Shown piece by piece: positions 1 to 7,504 of a stretch of DNA of 64,000 bases. The notes under the pieces were generated by a model. The model was given only the letters and a program-made list of their open reading frames with translations. It was not told the DNA's origin and made no database searches. Where the stretch lies: assembly GCA_963678555.2 (NCBI GenBank), contig CAXXJA010000002.1:124001-188000 (forward strand). The letters run 5' to 3'. A program made the position numbers and the translations under genes. Numbering within the stretch: position 1 is the first letter of the stretch; every line of letters starts with the position of its first letter. Origin of the DNA: SABI01 sp963678555 (GTDB lineage Bacteria; Spirochaetota; Spirochaetia; Sphaerochaetales; Sphaerochaetaceae).

Positions 1-877
1 GTTGACGGAAAAGAATCCTGAGGTGATGTTCATATCGAGTGACTCCCTCAAGGCTATGAGAGCTGTTCCCTACGCCGAGACCTATCCTGAAAACTATATT
101 GAATGCGGGATCGCAGAACAGGGGACGGTCAATATCGCAGCCGGTCTTTCCACCTGCGGGATCATTCCCTTCGTTGCAACCTATGCCGGTTTTCTCACGA
201 TGCGTGCCTGTGAACAGATGAGAACTTTTGTTGCTTATCCTAACCTCAATGTGAAGTTTGTGGGAATAAACGCCGGTCTTATCGGTGGTGAGCGAGAAGG
301 GGTAACTCACCAGTTTTATGAAGATGTCAGTATTCTGTCGGCGATTCCGAACTTCACTATCTTTGTGCCGGCAGACGGGAACCAGACCTACCATGCTGTC
401 AAGGAAGCTGCAGCGGTGAATGGCCCTGTCTATATCCGCGCCGGAAGCGGAAGAGAAGTGGATGTCTACGATAAAGAGACTCCGTTCTCTCTCGATGGCG
501 TACGAATCCTGAAAGACTATGGACGTGATACCGTAATTTTTGCAAGCGGGTTCATTCTCGACAGAGTGCTGGAGGCGGCAGAAATCCTGAAGAAGGAAGG
601 GACTTCGGTCACAGTCGCTGACATCAACATCATCAATGGTAAAGACCCCTCGAAGATCATTGAGATCATCAGGAGCGCAGGAAAGATCGCAACCGTGGAA
701 GATCAGTCTATCAACGGCGGGCTGGGGTCCTATATACAGTCCCTTGTCTGTCAACACGATCCGAAGAGTGTGAGAAAGCTTGGTTTGAAGACGTTCGCGG
801 AATCCGGTCCGGCCAAAGAACTTGCTGATGCATATGGATACAGCCCTGAAGGGATAGCTGAGCTCGTGAGAGCATAA
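1..877 (+). CDS. Transketolase, C-terminal subunit (5' partial)
   Basis: This is the C-terminal half of a split transketolase: the pyrimidine-binding domain followed by the C-terminal domain. It would pair with a separate TPP-binding N-terminal subunit, presumably encoded just upstream outside the window. Visible family features are the ECGIAEQ segment, where the conserved Glu activates TPP, the GVTHQFYEDV stretch, and a C-terminal domain near residues 165-290. The reading frame is open at the window edge and about 20 N-terminal residues are missing compared with the 313-residue paralogue at 43666-44607, so the first in-frame TTG is not the real start. Eleven bases separate its stop from the best start of the ApnO-like gene, so they form an operon. 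Substrate unknown; pairing with an ApnO-like enzyme suggests a branched or unusual sugar acid. Confidence 0.88.
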   Translation, partial: LTEKNPEVMFISSDSLKAMRAVPYAETYPENYIECGIAEQGTVNIAAGLSTCGIIPFVATYAGFLTMRACEQMRTFVAYPNLNVKFVGINAGLIGGEREGVTHQFYEDVSILSAIPNFTIFVPADGNQTYHAVKEAAAVNGPVYIRAGSGREVDVYDKETPFSLDGVRILKDYGRDTVIFASGFILDRVLEAAEILKKEGTSVTVADINIINGKDPSKIIEIIRSAGKIATVEDQSINGGLGSYIQSLVCQHDPKSVRKLGLKTFAESGPAKELADAYGYSPEGIAELVRA

Positions 878-888
878 GGAGAATGAAG

Positions 889-1749
889 ATGGAAAAGATA
901 AAGGTAGCAGTCATCGGAGCAGGTGGAAAGATGGGGACACGGACAAGTAACAATCTTGCGAAGGTTCCTCAGGAAGTCGAACTGTACTGCGTGGAAGAGG
1001 GGGAGAAGGGAATGGCTTCGATCAAAGAACGCGGGCTTGAAGTCGTTCGATTGGAAGATGCTCTCCTGGTGGCAGATGTTGTTGTCTTCGCCGTTCCTGA
1101 CACCCTGATCAAAAAACTATCAGCACATGTTGTACCTCTGCTCAGCGCAAACACAGGATTCGTGATTCTTGATCCGGCGGCTGCAGTCGCTCGGGAACTG
1201 GAGCTCAGAGATGATTGTACTTTCGCTGTTGCCCACCCCTGTCATCCTTCCTACTTTCTCGATCAGGATACCTATGAAGCTCGTCACGACTATTTTGGCG
1301 GTCTAGGAGGAAAGCAGGATATCGTGATGTCGAAGATCCAGGGCGATGATGATGTCTTTGAAAAATGCCGGAGAGTATCAGAGCTGATGTATGCCCCAGT
1401 CGTGAATTCCTATGTAATGAGCAGTCGGCAGATTGCCTTTCTTGAGCCGACACTCGTCGAAATTCTCGGTGCAACAACCCTCCATGCCATGGCAGAGACT
1501 GTTGATGAAGCTGAGAGACGAGGTATTCCTCGTGAGGCGGCGATCTCCTTTCTTTCAGGACATATCTATAACCTCTCAGCGAACTTTCTGGGATTGCTTG
1601 GCAAAACCCCTGTTTCCGATGCCTGCTCGGTAGCGATGGGAATAGGAAGCCGTATGGTGCTGCGTAACGACTGGAGACAGATCTGGGAAGATGAGAATCT
1701 TGATAAGTCGATTGCCACGATGCTCCATCCTGAGAATCCACTTATCTGA
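889..1749 (+). CDS. ApnO-like NAD-dependent oxidoisomerase (phosphogluconate dehydrogenase C-terminal family)
   Basis: A 286-residue Rossmann oxidoreductase. It has an N-terminal dinucleotide-binding loop (VIGAGGKMG), the family signature AHPCHPSYF near residue 110, then a helical C-terminal domain of the type annotated as phosphogluconate dehydrogenase C-terminal. From memory of the family, the HPCHP signature followed by FGG and KQ..V is typical of D-apionate oxidoisomerase (ApnO), which oxidises and isomerises D-apionate to 3-oxo-isoapionate. I chose ATG 889 over ATG 883 because AAGGAG at 876-881 then sits 7 bases upstream. It lies between a transketolase half and a hydroxyacid dehydrogenase, fitting sugar-acid catabolism. 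The exact substrate is inferred. Confidence 0.65.
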   Translation: MEKIKVAVIGAGGKMGTRTSNNLAKVPQEVELYCVEEGEKGMASIKERGLEVVRLEDALLVADVVVFAVPDTLIKKLSAHVVPLLSANTGFVILDPAAAVARELELRDDCTFAVAHPCHPSYFLDQDTYEARHDYFGGLGGKQDIVMSKIQGDDDVFEKCRRVSELMYAPVVNSYVMSSRQIAFLEPTLVEILGATTLHAMAETVDEAERRGIPREAAISFLSGHIYNLSANFLGLLGKTPVSDACSVAMGIGSRMVLRNDWRQIWEDENLDKSIATMLHPENPLI

Positions 1750-1761
1750 AAGGAAGAAATG

Positions 1762-2727
1762 ATGAAAAAGATCGTGGTACTCGACGGATACACACTGAAC
1801 CCGGGAGACCTCTCCTGGCAGGCTCTTGAAGAGCTCGGGGAGCTGACAGTCTATGACCAGTGTCCTCATGAGGATCAAGCCATCATAGAAAGAATCGGTG
1901 AAGCTTCCTACGTATTCACCAACAAGACTCCCCTCAATGCGGGGGTCATCGAAGCGTGCCCACAGCTGAAGTTCATCGGCGTGCTTGCCACCGGCTACAA
2001 CGTGGTGGATGTGAAGGCGGCGGTGGAAGCGGACGTGGCGGTGACAAACATCCCCACCTACGGGACCGATGCGGTGGGACAGTTCGCTATCGCCCTGCTG
2101 CTTGAGATCTGCCACCACGTGGGTCACCATGATACGGCTGTCCATCAGGGCCGCTGGCAGAGCAGCGGTCAGTGGTGTTTCTGGGACTACCCCCTGATTG
2201 AGCTTGCCGGCAAGAGCATGGGTATCATCGGGTACGGCAGGATCGGCCAGGCAACCGGACGGATCGCCCAGGCACTGGGAATGAAGGTCCTTGCCTATGA
2301 CACCTACCGTAATACTGCCCTGGAAAGTGAGACCTGTGAGTATGTCGACCTTGACACGCTGTTCGCCTCCTCTGATGTGATCGCACTGCACGCACCACTG
2401 TTCGCAGAGACCGAAGGTATCATCAACAGAGAGAACATCGCGAAGATGAAGGACGGAGTGATCATCATCAACAACTCACGGGGACCTCTGATCGTGGAGC
2501 AGGATCTTGCCGACGCCCTCAACAGCGGGAAGGTCTATGCGGCAGGACTCGATGTGGCTTCCAGTGAACCGATCACAGAGGACAATCCGCTGCTCAGTGC
2601 GAAGAACTGCCTGATCACTCCCCATATCAGCTGGGCTCCGAAAGAGAGCAGGAGTCGCCTGATGGGCATCGCGGTGGACAACCTGAAGCGGTTCATCGCC
2701 GGCAACCCCGTGAACCTCGTTTCCTGA
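1762..2727 (+). CDS. D-2-hydroxyacid dehydrogenase (hydroxypyruvate/glyoxylate reductase type)
   Basis: A 321-residue NAD-dependent D-isomer 2-hydroxyacid dehydrogenase. It has a split catalytic domain, a Rossmann loop GIIGYGRIGQATGRIA in the middle, the NNSRGPL segment, a Glu in the 260s and a catalytic His in the LITPHISWAP segment near the C-terminus. The overall pattern is closest to glycerate dehydrogenase/hydroxypyruvate reductase (HprA). ATG 1762 is favoured over ATG 1759 by spacing from AGGA. It is the last gene of the transketolase/ApnO-like operon, where it could reduce a two- or three-carbon 2-oxo acid released by the upstream enzymes. From about 1970 on, third positions look markedly richer in G and C than in the first 200 bases of the gene. 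Confidence 0.85.
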   Translation: MKKIVVLDGYTLNPGDLSWQALEELGELTVYDQCPHEDQAIIERIGEASYVFTNKTPLNAGVIEACPQLKFIGVLATGYNVVDVKAAVEADVAVTNIPTYGTDAVGQFAIALLLEICHHVGHHDTAVHQGRWQSSGQWCFWDYPLIELAGKSMGIIGYGRIGQATGRIAQALGMKVLAYDTYRNTALESETCEYVDLDTLFASSDVIALHAPLFAETEGIINRENIAKMKDGVIIINNSRGPLIVEQDLADALNSGKVYAAGLDVASSEPITEDNPLLSAKNCLITPHISWAPKESRSRLMGIAVDNLKRFIAGNPVNLVS

Positions 2728-2750
2728 GGACCGGGAACGGACGAGCGCAA

Positions 2751-2777
2751 GAAGACCGATGCTCAGCATCGGTCTTC
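2751..2777. terminator. Perfect hairpin between convergent genes
   Basis: Twelve-base arms (2751-2762 and 2766-2777) pair perfectly around a 3-base loop, midway between the dehydrogenase stop and the stop of the FadR-type regulator on the other strand. There is no clear T-run on either side, so it is probably a bidirectional end-of-transcript hairpin rather than a classical intrinsic terminator. Confidence 0.6.
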
Positions 2778-2807
2778 ACTGTCATGGGAAACAAGGCGCT
2801 GAGGAGA

Positions 2808-3521
2808 TTACTGCAGTTTCTCCCATACATCGATCGATTCGCTGACGATCTCCTTGGCTGTGTCTATATCGTTGGTGTAGATTGACTCCAGAATCTTCCT
2901 GTGCACTCTGAGGGCTTCATTCCCCAGATCCTGATGCTGGTGGCTGATTTTTATGGAGTAGGAGAAGGTGTCGAGGATGAAGGTGTAGACCCGCTCCGCC
3001 ATCTCGTTTTTCGAAGCACGTCCCATGATCCGGTGGAACTCCATATCATTCTGGTAGGTGAGTTCACTTAGATCAGCGTCGTTATCCCTCAAACAGAGAC
3101 GTTCCAGCTCTCTAACATTCTCTTCAAGTTCTGCGATTTCAGCCCGGTTTTCATGTTTGTATTGGAATATGAGCCGTATGATGTCCGTTTCGATGAGTTT
3201 TCTGAACTCAGAAAGTTTCTTTGTATCAGCATCAAGAAGAAGCAGGCCGAAGAGCATCGGGTCGAGGGCGCTCTTCTGAGGTGTTTTCGAGACGTAGGTG
3301 CCGTTCCCTACTTTTATTTCAATGATTCCGAATGCTGAAAGTACCTTCAGTGCTTCCCGTACAGTTCCCCTGCTGACACCAAGACCGTTTGCAATCTCCA
3401 TCTCATTAGGCATTTTTTGTCCAGGAAGGAGTCGCTTCTGGATTAACAGTTCCTTGATCGCATTGATAACGACGTTAACCGATGTTGTTTTCTCTTGTGC
3501 TGTAAACAGTTTAGTCGACAT
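2808..3521 (-). CDS. FadR-type GntR family transcriptional regulator
   Basis: A 237-residue regulator. It has an N-terminal winged helix-turn-helix of the GntR type (LLPGQKMPNEMEIANGLGVS, then RGTVREALKVL) and an all-helical C-terminal FCD effector domain from about residue 90. Such proteins usually repress a neighbouring catabolic operon until a sugar acid or its product binds. It is convergent with the transketolase/ApnO-like/dehydrogenase operon, which is its likely target, though the operon's promoter lies outside the window. The start is supported by a purine-rich GAGGG upstream, which is not strong. Confidence 0.85.
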   Translation of the reverse strand: MSTKLFTAQEKTTSVNVVINAIKELLIQKRLLPGQKMPNEMEIANGLGVSRGTVREALKVLSAFGIIEIKVGNGTYVSKTPQKSALDPMLFGLLLLDADTKKLSEFRKLIETDIIRLIFQYKHENRAEIAELEENVRELERLCLRDNDADLSELTYQNDMEFHRIMGRASKNEMAERVYTFILDTFSYSIKISHQHQDLGNEALRVHRKILESIYTNDIDTAKEIVSESIDVWEKLQ

Positions 3522-3557
3522 AGCCTTATACCCTCACTCTCTGTGATGCTGCTTTTT

Positions 3558-3580
3558 AAACATCATATGATATATTGTTT
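3558..3580. promoter_or_regulatory. Candidate operator upstream of the FadR-type regulator
   Basis: An AT-rich inverted repeat, AAACA-N13-TGTTT, encloses the perfect 10-base palindrome ATCATATGAT (3562-3571). It lies 37-59 bases upstream of the regulator's start codon on the minus strand, where an autoregulatory site would be expected. No site of the same kind is visible elsewhere in the window. Confidence 0.35.
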
Positions 3581-3757
3581 AATGTATCTATAGTGTTGTC
3601 AAGTGGTTTCCGGCTTGGGAAACAGGTTCCTCACACGGTACGATGAGATGACGAGGGCAGATGAAAGGAAACACATGCATTCCATGGTATACAAATCCCG
3701 TGGTGCCGGGTTCCTATGCATCACAGCTGGAAGGCCGTCTGAGATGGATGAGAGATC

Positions 3758-4945
3758 CTACTCCGCCTCACGCAGGAGGGGCGTTACTTCCTCCTTCTGT
3801 TCAGCTCTCCGCGGTATGTAGATAATCGAACCTGCTATTGCGGTGAGAGGTGCGACGAGGACAAGACCGAAACTGCCGACAAAGGTATGGATAAGTTCAG
3901 AAGATACAAAAACCATGTTGATGACGTTTTCAAAGGGAACACCACGACCGATGAAGTTCATCAGCATGCCCGTATATCCTCCCGAATAGGCAAGGAGGAG
4001 AGTCGTTGTCATGGTTCCTACTGCGTGACGACCGACGGTAAGCCCGCTGGTCATCAGTTCAAACCGGGTGATCGTGGGATGTTTTTCCAGAACCTCGTGC
4101 ATGGAGGCGGAGATATCCATCGCAAGGTCCATCACAGCTCCGCTGGATGCTATGAAGATGCCGGCTATGAATATCTGTGTCAGGTTGATACCGCCGAACC
4201 CTGCATAGAGGAGGGATTCAAGGAAGGGGCTGGTTGCTCCGTTGAGGTCAAACCAGTGAGTGCTTACGATGGCGAGGATCACCGTTGCAAGAACTCCCGC
4301 GAAGGAGCCTGTGAAGGCTGTGAGACCCTTTCGTGAGATCCCTCCCACGAGGAATATGATTCCACCGGTCAGTATCGTGACGACAACAGCGGCTGTGAGG
4401 ATCGGATTGAAGCCGTGGAGGAAGAGGGGAAGGAGGACCTTCAGGAGAATGATTCCGGTAAATATGAAGGAGATAATGGATTTGAGACCGATCCACCCGG
4501 CAACCGCAAAGAGTGTGATGAAGAACAGCAGAAGAAGTATAAGCGTCTTTGCGCTCCGGTAGTGGTCGATGACATTCGCGTACACGATCGTGTCCTCGGC
4601 CTCATTCAGATCAAGCACGACATAGGCCCTGTCTCCCGGTTCAAACACCTTATCGAGTTCCTTCTTTCCTATGATCGAGTTGATGCTCTCCTGTACCTCT
4701 CCCTTGAATCTGCCGCTGTCGATACGTAGTTCGAGGTGCTGAGTGCCCTCGATAACCGGTCCATACTCGCGCACCTGAGAATCGTCGACATCGAGAACCG
4801 TTGCACGCACCCGCATCGAATGAGTTGAGCCTTCGGGAGGTTCGAAGCCGGTCGGTATAAAGAGCATCACAATGCTTGCAAGAATGGAGATCGAGACAAG
4901 AAGTATGTCCTGCCGGCTGATGTGTTCTCTTCTGCCTGTGTTCAT
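3758..4945 (-). CDS. YibE/F family multi-pass membrane protein
   Basis: A 395-residue membrane protein. One N-terminal transmembrane segment (residues 14-32) is followed by an extracytoplasmic region to about residue 130 and then roughly seven hydrophobic segments to residue 375. The architecture, and stretches such as GAVMDLAMDISASMHE and SGLTVGRHAVGTMTTTL, match the YibE/F family, whose molecular function is not established. It lies 88 bases downstream of the alkaline phosphatase on the same strand and may be co-transcribed. The short C-terminal tail is charged. Confidence 0.85.
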   Translation of the reverse strand: MNTGRREHISRQDILLVSISILASIVMLFIPTGFEPPEGSTHSMRVRATVLDVDDSQVREYGPVIEGTQHLELRIDSGRFKGEVQESINSIIGKKELDKVFEPGDRAYVVLDLNEAEDTIVYANVIDHYRSAKTLILLLLFFITLFAVAGWIGLKSIISFIFTGIILLKVLLPLFLHGFNPILTAAVVVTILTGGIIFLVGGISRKGLTAFTGSFAGVLATVILAIVSTHWFDLNGATSPFLESLLYAGFGGINLTQIFIAGIFIASSGAVMDLAMDISASMHEVLEKHPTITRFELMTSGLTVGRHAVGTMTTTLLLAYSGGYTGMLMNFIGRGVPFENVINMVFVSSELIHTFVGSFGLVLVAPLTAIAGSIIYIPRRAEQKEEVTPLLREAE

Positions 4946-4970
4946 ATGCTGTCATTTCCTGTTCAAGAAG

Positions 4971-5002
4971 CGTCCATCAGACCCTGCAGGGCCTGATGGA
5001 CG
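4971..5002 (-). terminator. Hairpin between phosphatase and YibE/F genes
   Basis: Ten-base perfect arms (4971-4980 and 4993-5002) with a 12-base loop follow the phosphatase stop on the minus strand. A run of T is lacking (CTTCTTG follows), so it may stabilise the upstream message or only partly terminate. Confidence 0.45.
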
Positions 5003-5033
5003 GTTATGTGTGCATGCAGAGCGTGAGAGCGCT

Positions 5034-6524
5034 CTACATCTGTTCGGACAGACCCATCGCGCTCATGAGAGAGGCGAAGATCTTCGTGTTGTCATAGTAC
5101 CCACCGAACAGATCCTGTCCCGCTCCCTTCGCGAACGTCGCAACGGGAACACCTGTGTGGGAGTAGGTCGTCCAGCCGATTCCGGCGATCTCGTTGAGAG
5201 TGTGGGTAATGGTCATCGTCAGTGGCTCATAGCCTCCGTAGAGCAGGTACACATCCTCGACCTGGGGAACGATCACTTCGTTACCCATCGACCGCTCGAA
5301 TGCTGTTCTCAGTTTATCCTGCTGTACAGCAGTGAGTGCACCGTATTCTATCCCGAATGCATCTTCGATGGAGGGGAGGAACTCTTCGAAACGAGCCTTT
5401 CTGCCCGCCAGACTCTCTTTGTATGGACCGAGAACTTCCTGATCAAAAGCGGTGAAGGACATCTTCTGCTTTCCGATTTCATCGAAGAAGGTAGAGTACT
5501 TCGTTCCTGCGAAACCGATTGTCATACCCCCGGTCTCATGGTCACCTGTCACGACGATCAGTGTTTCCTCAGGGTGTTCTTCGGCGAAAGCAATGGCCTG
5601 TGCAACAGCAGCATCGAATGCGAGGGTCTCGTGTATTGATGCACCGGCATCGTTTGCATGCCCTGACCAGTCGATCTTCCCGCTCTCGACCATCATGAAG
5701 AACCCGTCGGGATCATCGCTGAGAAGTTCGATACCCTTGGCTGTGTAATCGGCGAGTGAAAGTTCTCCCGCCTTACGGTCGATATCGTACGGCATATCCG
5801 CTGATGAGCTCTGTAGACGCTCATTGACAGCAAGCACCTTACCCGAGGAGGGAGTAAGAGCATGGAATTCCCTATCGGTATCTGCGATTGTATACCCAGC
5901 CTCCCTGGCGAGATCGAAGATATTCGCCTTGTCACCGTTCTTTCCGTCGGGCTGGATGAATCCGCCACCACCGAAATAATCGAAGTCGCTCTGTGTCAGC
6001 TGAACTGCGATATCGTAGTAGTTGCCTCGTGAGGGGGCTTTTGCGTAGAACGCCGCCGGTGTGGCATGGTTCAGTGACACGGTAGAGACGACGCCGATCT
6101 TCTTTCCCTGTTCCCTGGCATACTCTGATACCAGCTTGAAGGCCTCAGTCTTGTCAGTGCTCATGTTGATGACTCCGCTGAGGGTCTTGTTACCTGATGC
6201 CATGGCTGTTGCCGAGGATGCACTGTCGGTAATCAGCGAACTGGCATCATAGGTCGTGGTGAGTCCGGCAACAGGGAATTTCGAGAACCTCAGGTGCTGA
6301 ACGGTTATGTCGTCAGAGACCTGTGCGTTTGCATACGATTCAGCCGCATTGATCTGTGCGGTGGACATTCCGTCTCCGATGAACAGGAAGACGTACTTTG
6401 CCTGTGGTCTTGAATGTGCAGCTGAGGTGCTCTGCTCTGCGGTTCCCTCCGCTGTCAGTGAGAACGCTGTGAATAGGATCAGAGCTGCCAGTATCCACGT
6501 GCGCCTGTTTGTGTGAAACTTCAT
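5034..6524 (-). CDS. phoA: Alkaline phosphatase, exported
   Basis: A 496-residue PhoA-type phosphomonoesterase. A signal peptide (basic N-terminus, hydrophobic core to about residue 22) points to export. The metal-binding FIGDGMS segment near residue 50, the nucleophile motif TDSASSATAMASG near residue 105, and GDHETGG for metal ligands near residue 330 are all present. It releases phosphate from organic phosphoesters outside the cytoplasm using two Zn and one Mg. TTTTGGAGG just upstream of the ATG is a strong ribosome-binding site. YibE/F follows. A Pho-type regulator is likely but no recognisable Pho box can be called. Confidence 0.92.
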   Translation of the reverse strand: MKFHTNRRTWILAALILFTAFSLTAEGTAEQSTSAAHSRPQAKYVFLFIGDGMSTAQINAAESYANAQVSDDITVQHLRFSKFPVAGLTTTYDASSLITDSASSATAMASGNKTLSGVINMSTDKTEAFKLVSEYAREQGKKIGVVSTVSLNHATPAAFYAKAPSRGNYYDIAVQLTQSDFDYFGGGGFIQPDGKNGDKANIFDLAREAGYTIADTDREFHALTPSSGKVLAVNERLQSSSADMPYDIDRKAGELSLADYTAKGIELLSDDPDGFFMMVESGKIDWSGHANDAGASIHETLAFDAAVAQAIAFAEEHPEETLIVVTGDHETGGMTIGFAGTKYSTFFDEIGKQKMSFTAFDQEVLGPYKESLAGRKARFEEFLPSIEDAFGIEYGALTAVQQDKLRTAFERSMGNEVIVPQVEDVYLLYGGYEPLTMTITHTLNEIAGIGWTTYSHTGVPVATFAKGAGQDLFGGYYDNTKIFASLMSAMGLSEQM

Positions 6525-6911
6525 GGTTTTCCTCCAAAATTATTGATGGTTCCATCAGATACCCGATACATGAGGGATGTATGAGTGCGTGATGAATAAA
6601 GTGTAGGAAATGTGTTGGTGCATTGTAAATTGGTGTAACGGTTCCATCTTCGCATGTGTTTTCTGTGTAGAGTGTGGATTGAGAATACATGCACGTATCG
6701 CTGAAGGCACAGGACGGGGAACGATCAGGTGGCCAACGGTCACAGATATACGTACTGATACGATTTCCTGATTTTTCTAGCAGATTCTGCTAGCAGGTTC
6801 TTTGATTCTTCTGCTTTTCTGGATATACTGTTCCAACCTGTAATGACTTCATGAGACAAGGTGCAGATCCTTCCGGAATTGATGAACGGAAGGCAGGGAG
6901 AGCTTCAAACG
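6525..6911. promoter_or_regulatory. Divergent intergenic region between phosphatase and NUDIX genes
   Basis: No convincing gene is present. On the phosphatase side, the palindrome GATGG-TT-CCATC sits at 6545-6556 and its half GGTTCCATC recurs at 6640-6648. On the NUDIX side lies a promoter-like pair, TTGATT (6802-6807) and TATACT (6824-6829) with a 16-base spacer. Just upstream of that is the inverted repeat TAGCA-N5-TGCTA (6778-6792), which recurs at 33201-33215. Confidence 0.5.
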
Positions 6912-7418
6912 ATGGAACACACAATCAGGCAGCTGGTATCAGGGTTGCACATAGGGTATCACGGCGGTGGGATGCTGTTCTGGAAGTGGACCAGGGATGG
7001 TGAGATACAGATCCTTCTCGGCAGGAGGCTCTCAGGGACAGACGGGGGCAAATGGTGCCTTCCCGGGGGTAGCTGGGAGAAGACCGATGGGTTCTCTGCC
7101 GACGGAAAGCCTGACTACCACAGGACAGCGCTCAGGACAGCACACAGGGAAACGGGATATGCCATTCCCGAACAGGACGATATCACCTGCATCTGGTCGA
7201 TACATGCTCCCTTCTTCCATACCTCGGTTTTTACCTACCGGATGCGCGAGGAGCATGTGTGTATCGAGTTTGTCACCGAACGGTTCTCCGAAGGGGGATG
7301 GTTTGATATCCACGAACTTCCTGAGCCGCTCGAATATTTCCTTCCCCTACAGCTTCATCAGTTCAGGAAGAAACTGCACAGACTGGAACGGCTCAGAAAC
7401 TCCAGTCTGCTGATGTGA
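6912..7418 (+). CDS. NUDIX-fold protein with degenerate catalytic motif
   Basis: A protein of 168 residues from ATG 6912. An upstream in-frame GTG at 6861 and ATG at 6882 have poor ribosome-binding sites, whereas GGGAG at 6896-6900 is well placed for 6912. The fold is suggested by the GGGMLFWKW strand, the LLGRR turn, the WCLPGGSW entry to the NUDIX loop, and the C-terminal EWFD-like GGWFDIHELP strand. In the NUDIX box the canonical R-E-x-x-E-E-x-G reads RTAHRETG, so two of the usual metal-binding glutamates are replaced and the loop before it is lengthened. It may bind rather than hydrolyse a nucleotide, or use unusual ligands. Transcribed away from phoA; monocistronic. Confidence 0.72.
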   Translation: MEHTIRQLVSGLHIGYHGGGMLFWKWTRDGEIQILLGRRLSGTDGGKWCLPGGSWEKTDGFSADGKPDYHRTALRTAHRETGYAIPEQDDITCIWSIHAPFFHTSVFTYRMREEHVCIEFVTERFSEGGWFDIHELPEPLEYFLPLQLHQFRKKLHRLERLRNSSLLM

Positions 7419-7443
7419 CCGGGACATACGGGTACACAACAAA

Positions 7444-7468
7444 ACAGTGACCGGAGACCGGCCACTGT
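7444..7468 (-). terminator. Intrinsic terminator of asnB
   Basis: The arms ACAGTG and CACTGT, with inner CCGG/CCGG pairing and a single mismatch, close on a 3-base loop. On the minus strand the hairpin is followed by TTTTGTTG, a good intrinsic terminator about 36 bases after the asnB stop. It also separates asnB from the convergent NUDIX gene. Confidence 0.7.
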
Positions 7469-7504
7469 AGCTGCATATCTGTTCTTCTGAATCTTTTTCA
7501 GGCC

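Noticed and set aside
1576..2391. 271-codon minus-strand frame opposite the dehydrogenase
   Set aside because: It spans two plus-strand genes and has the composition of an antisense shadow.
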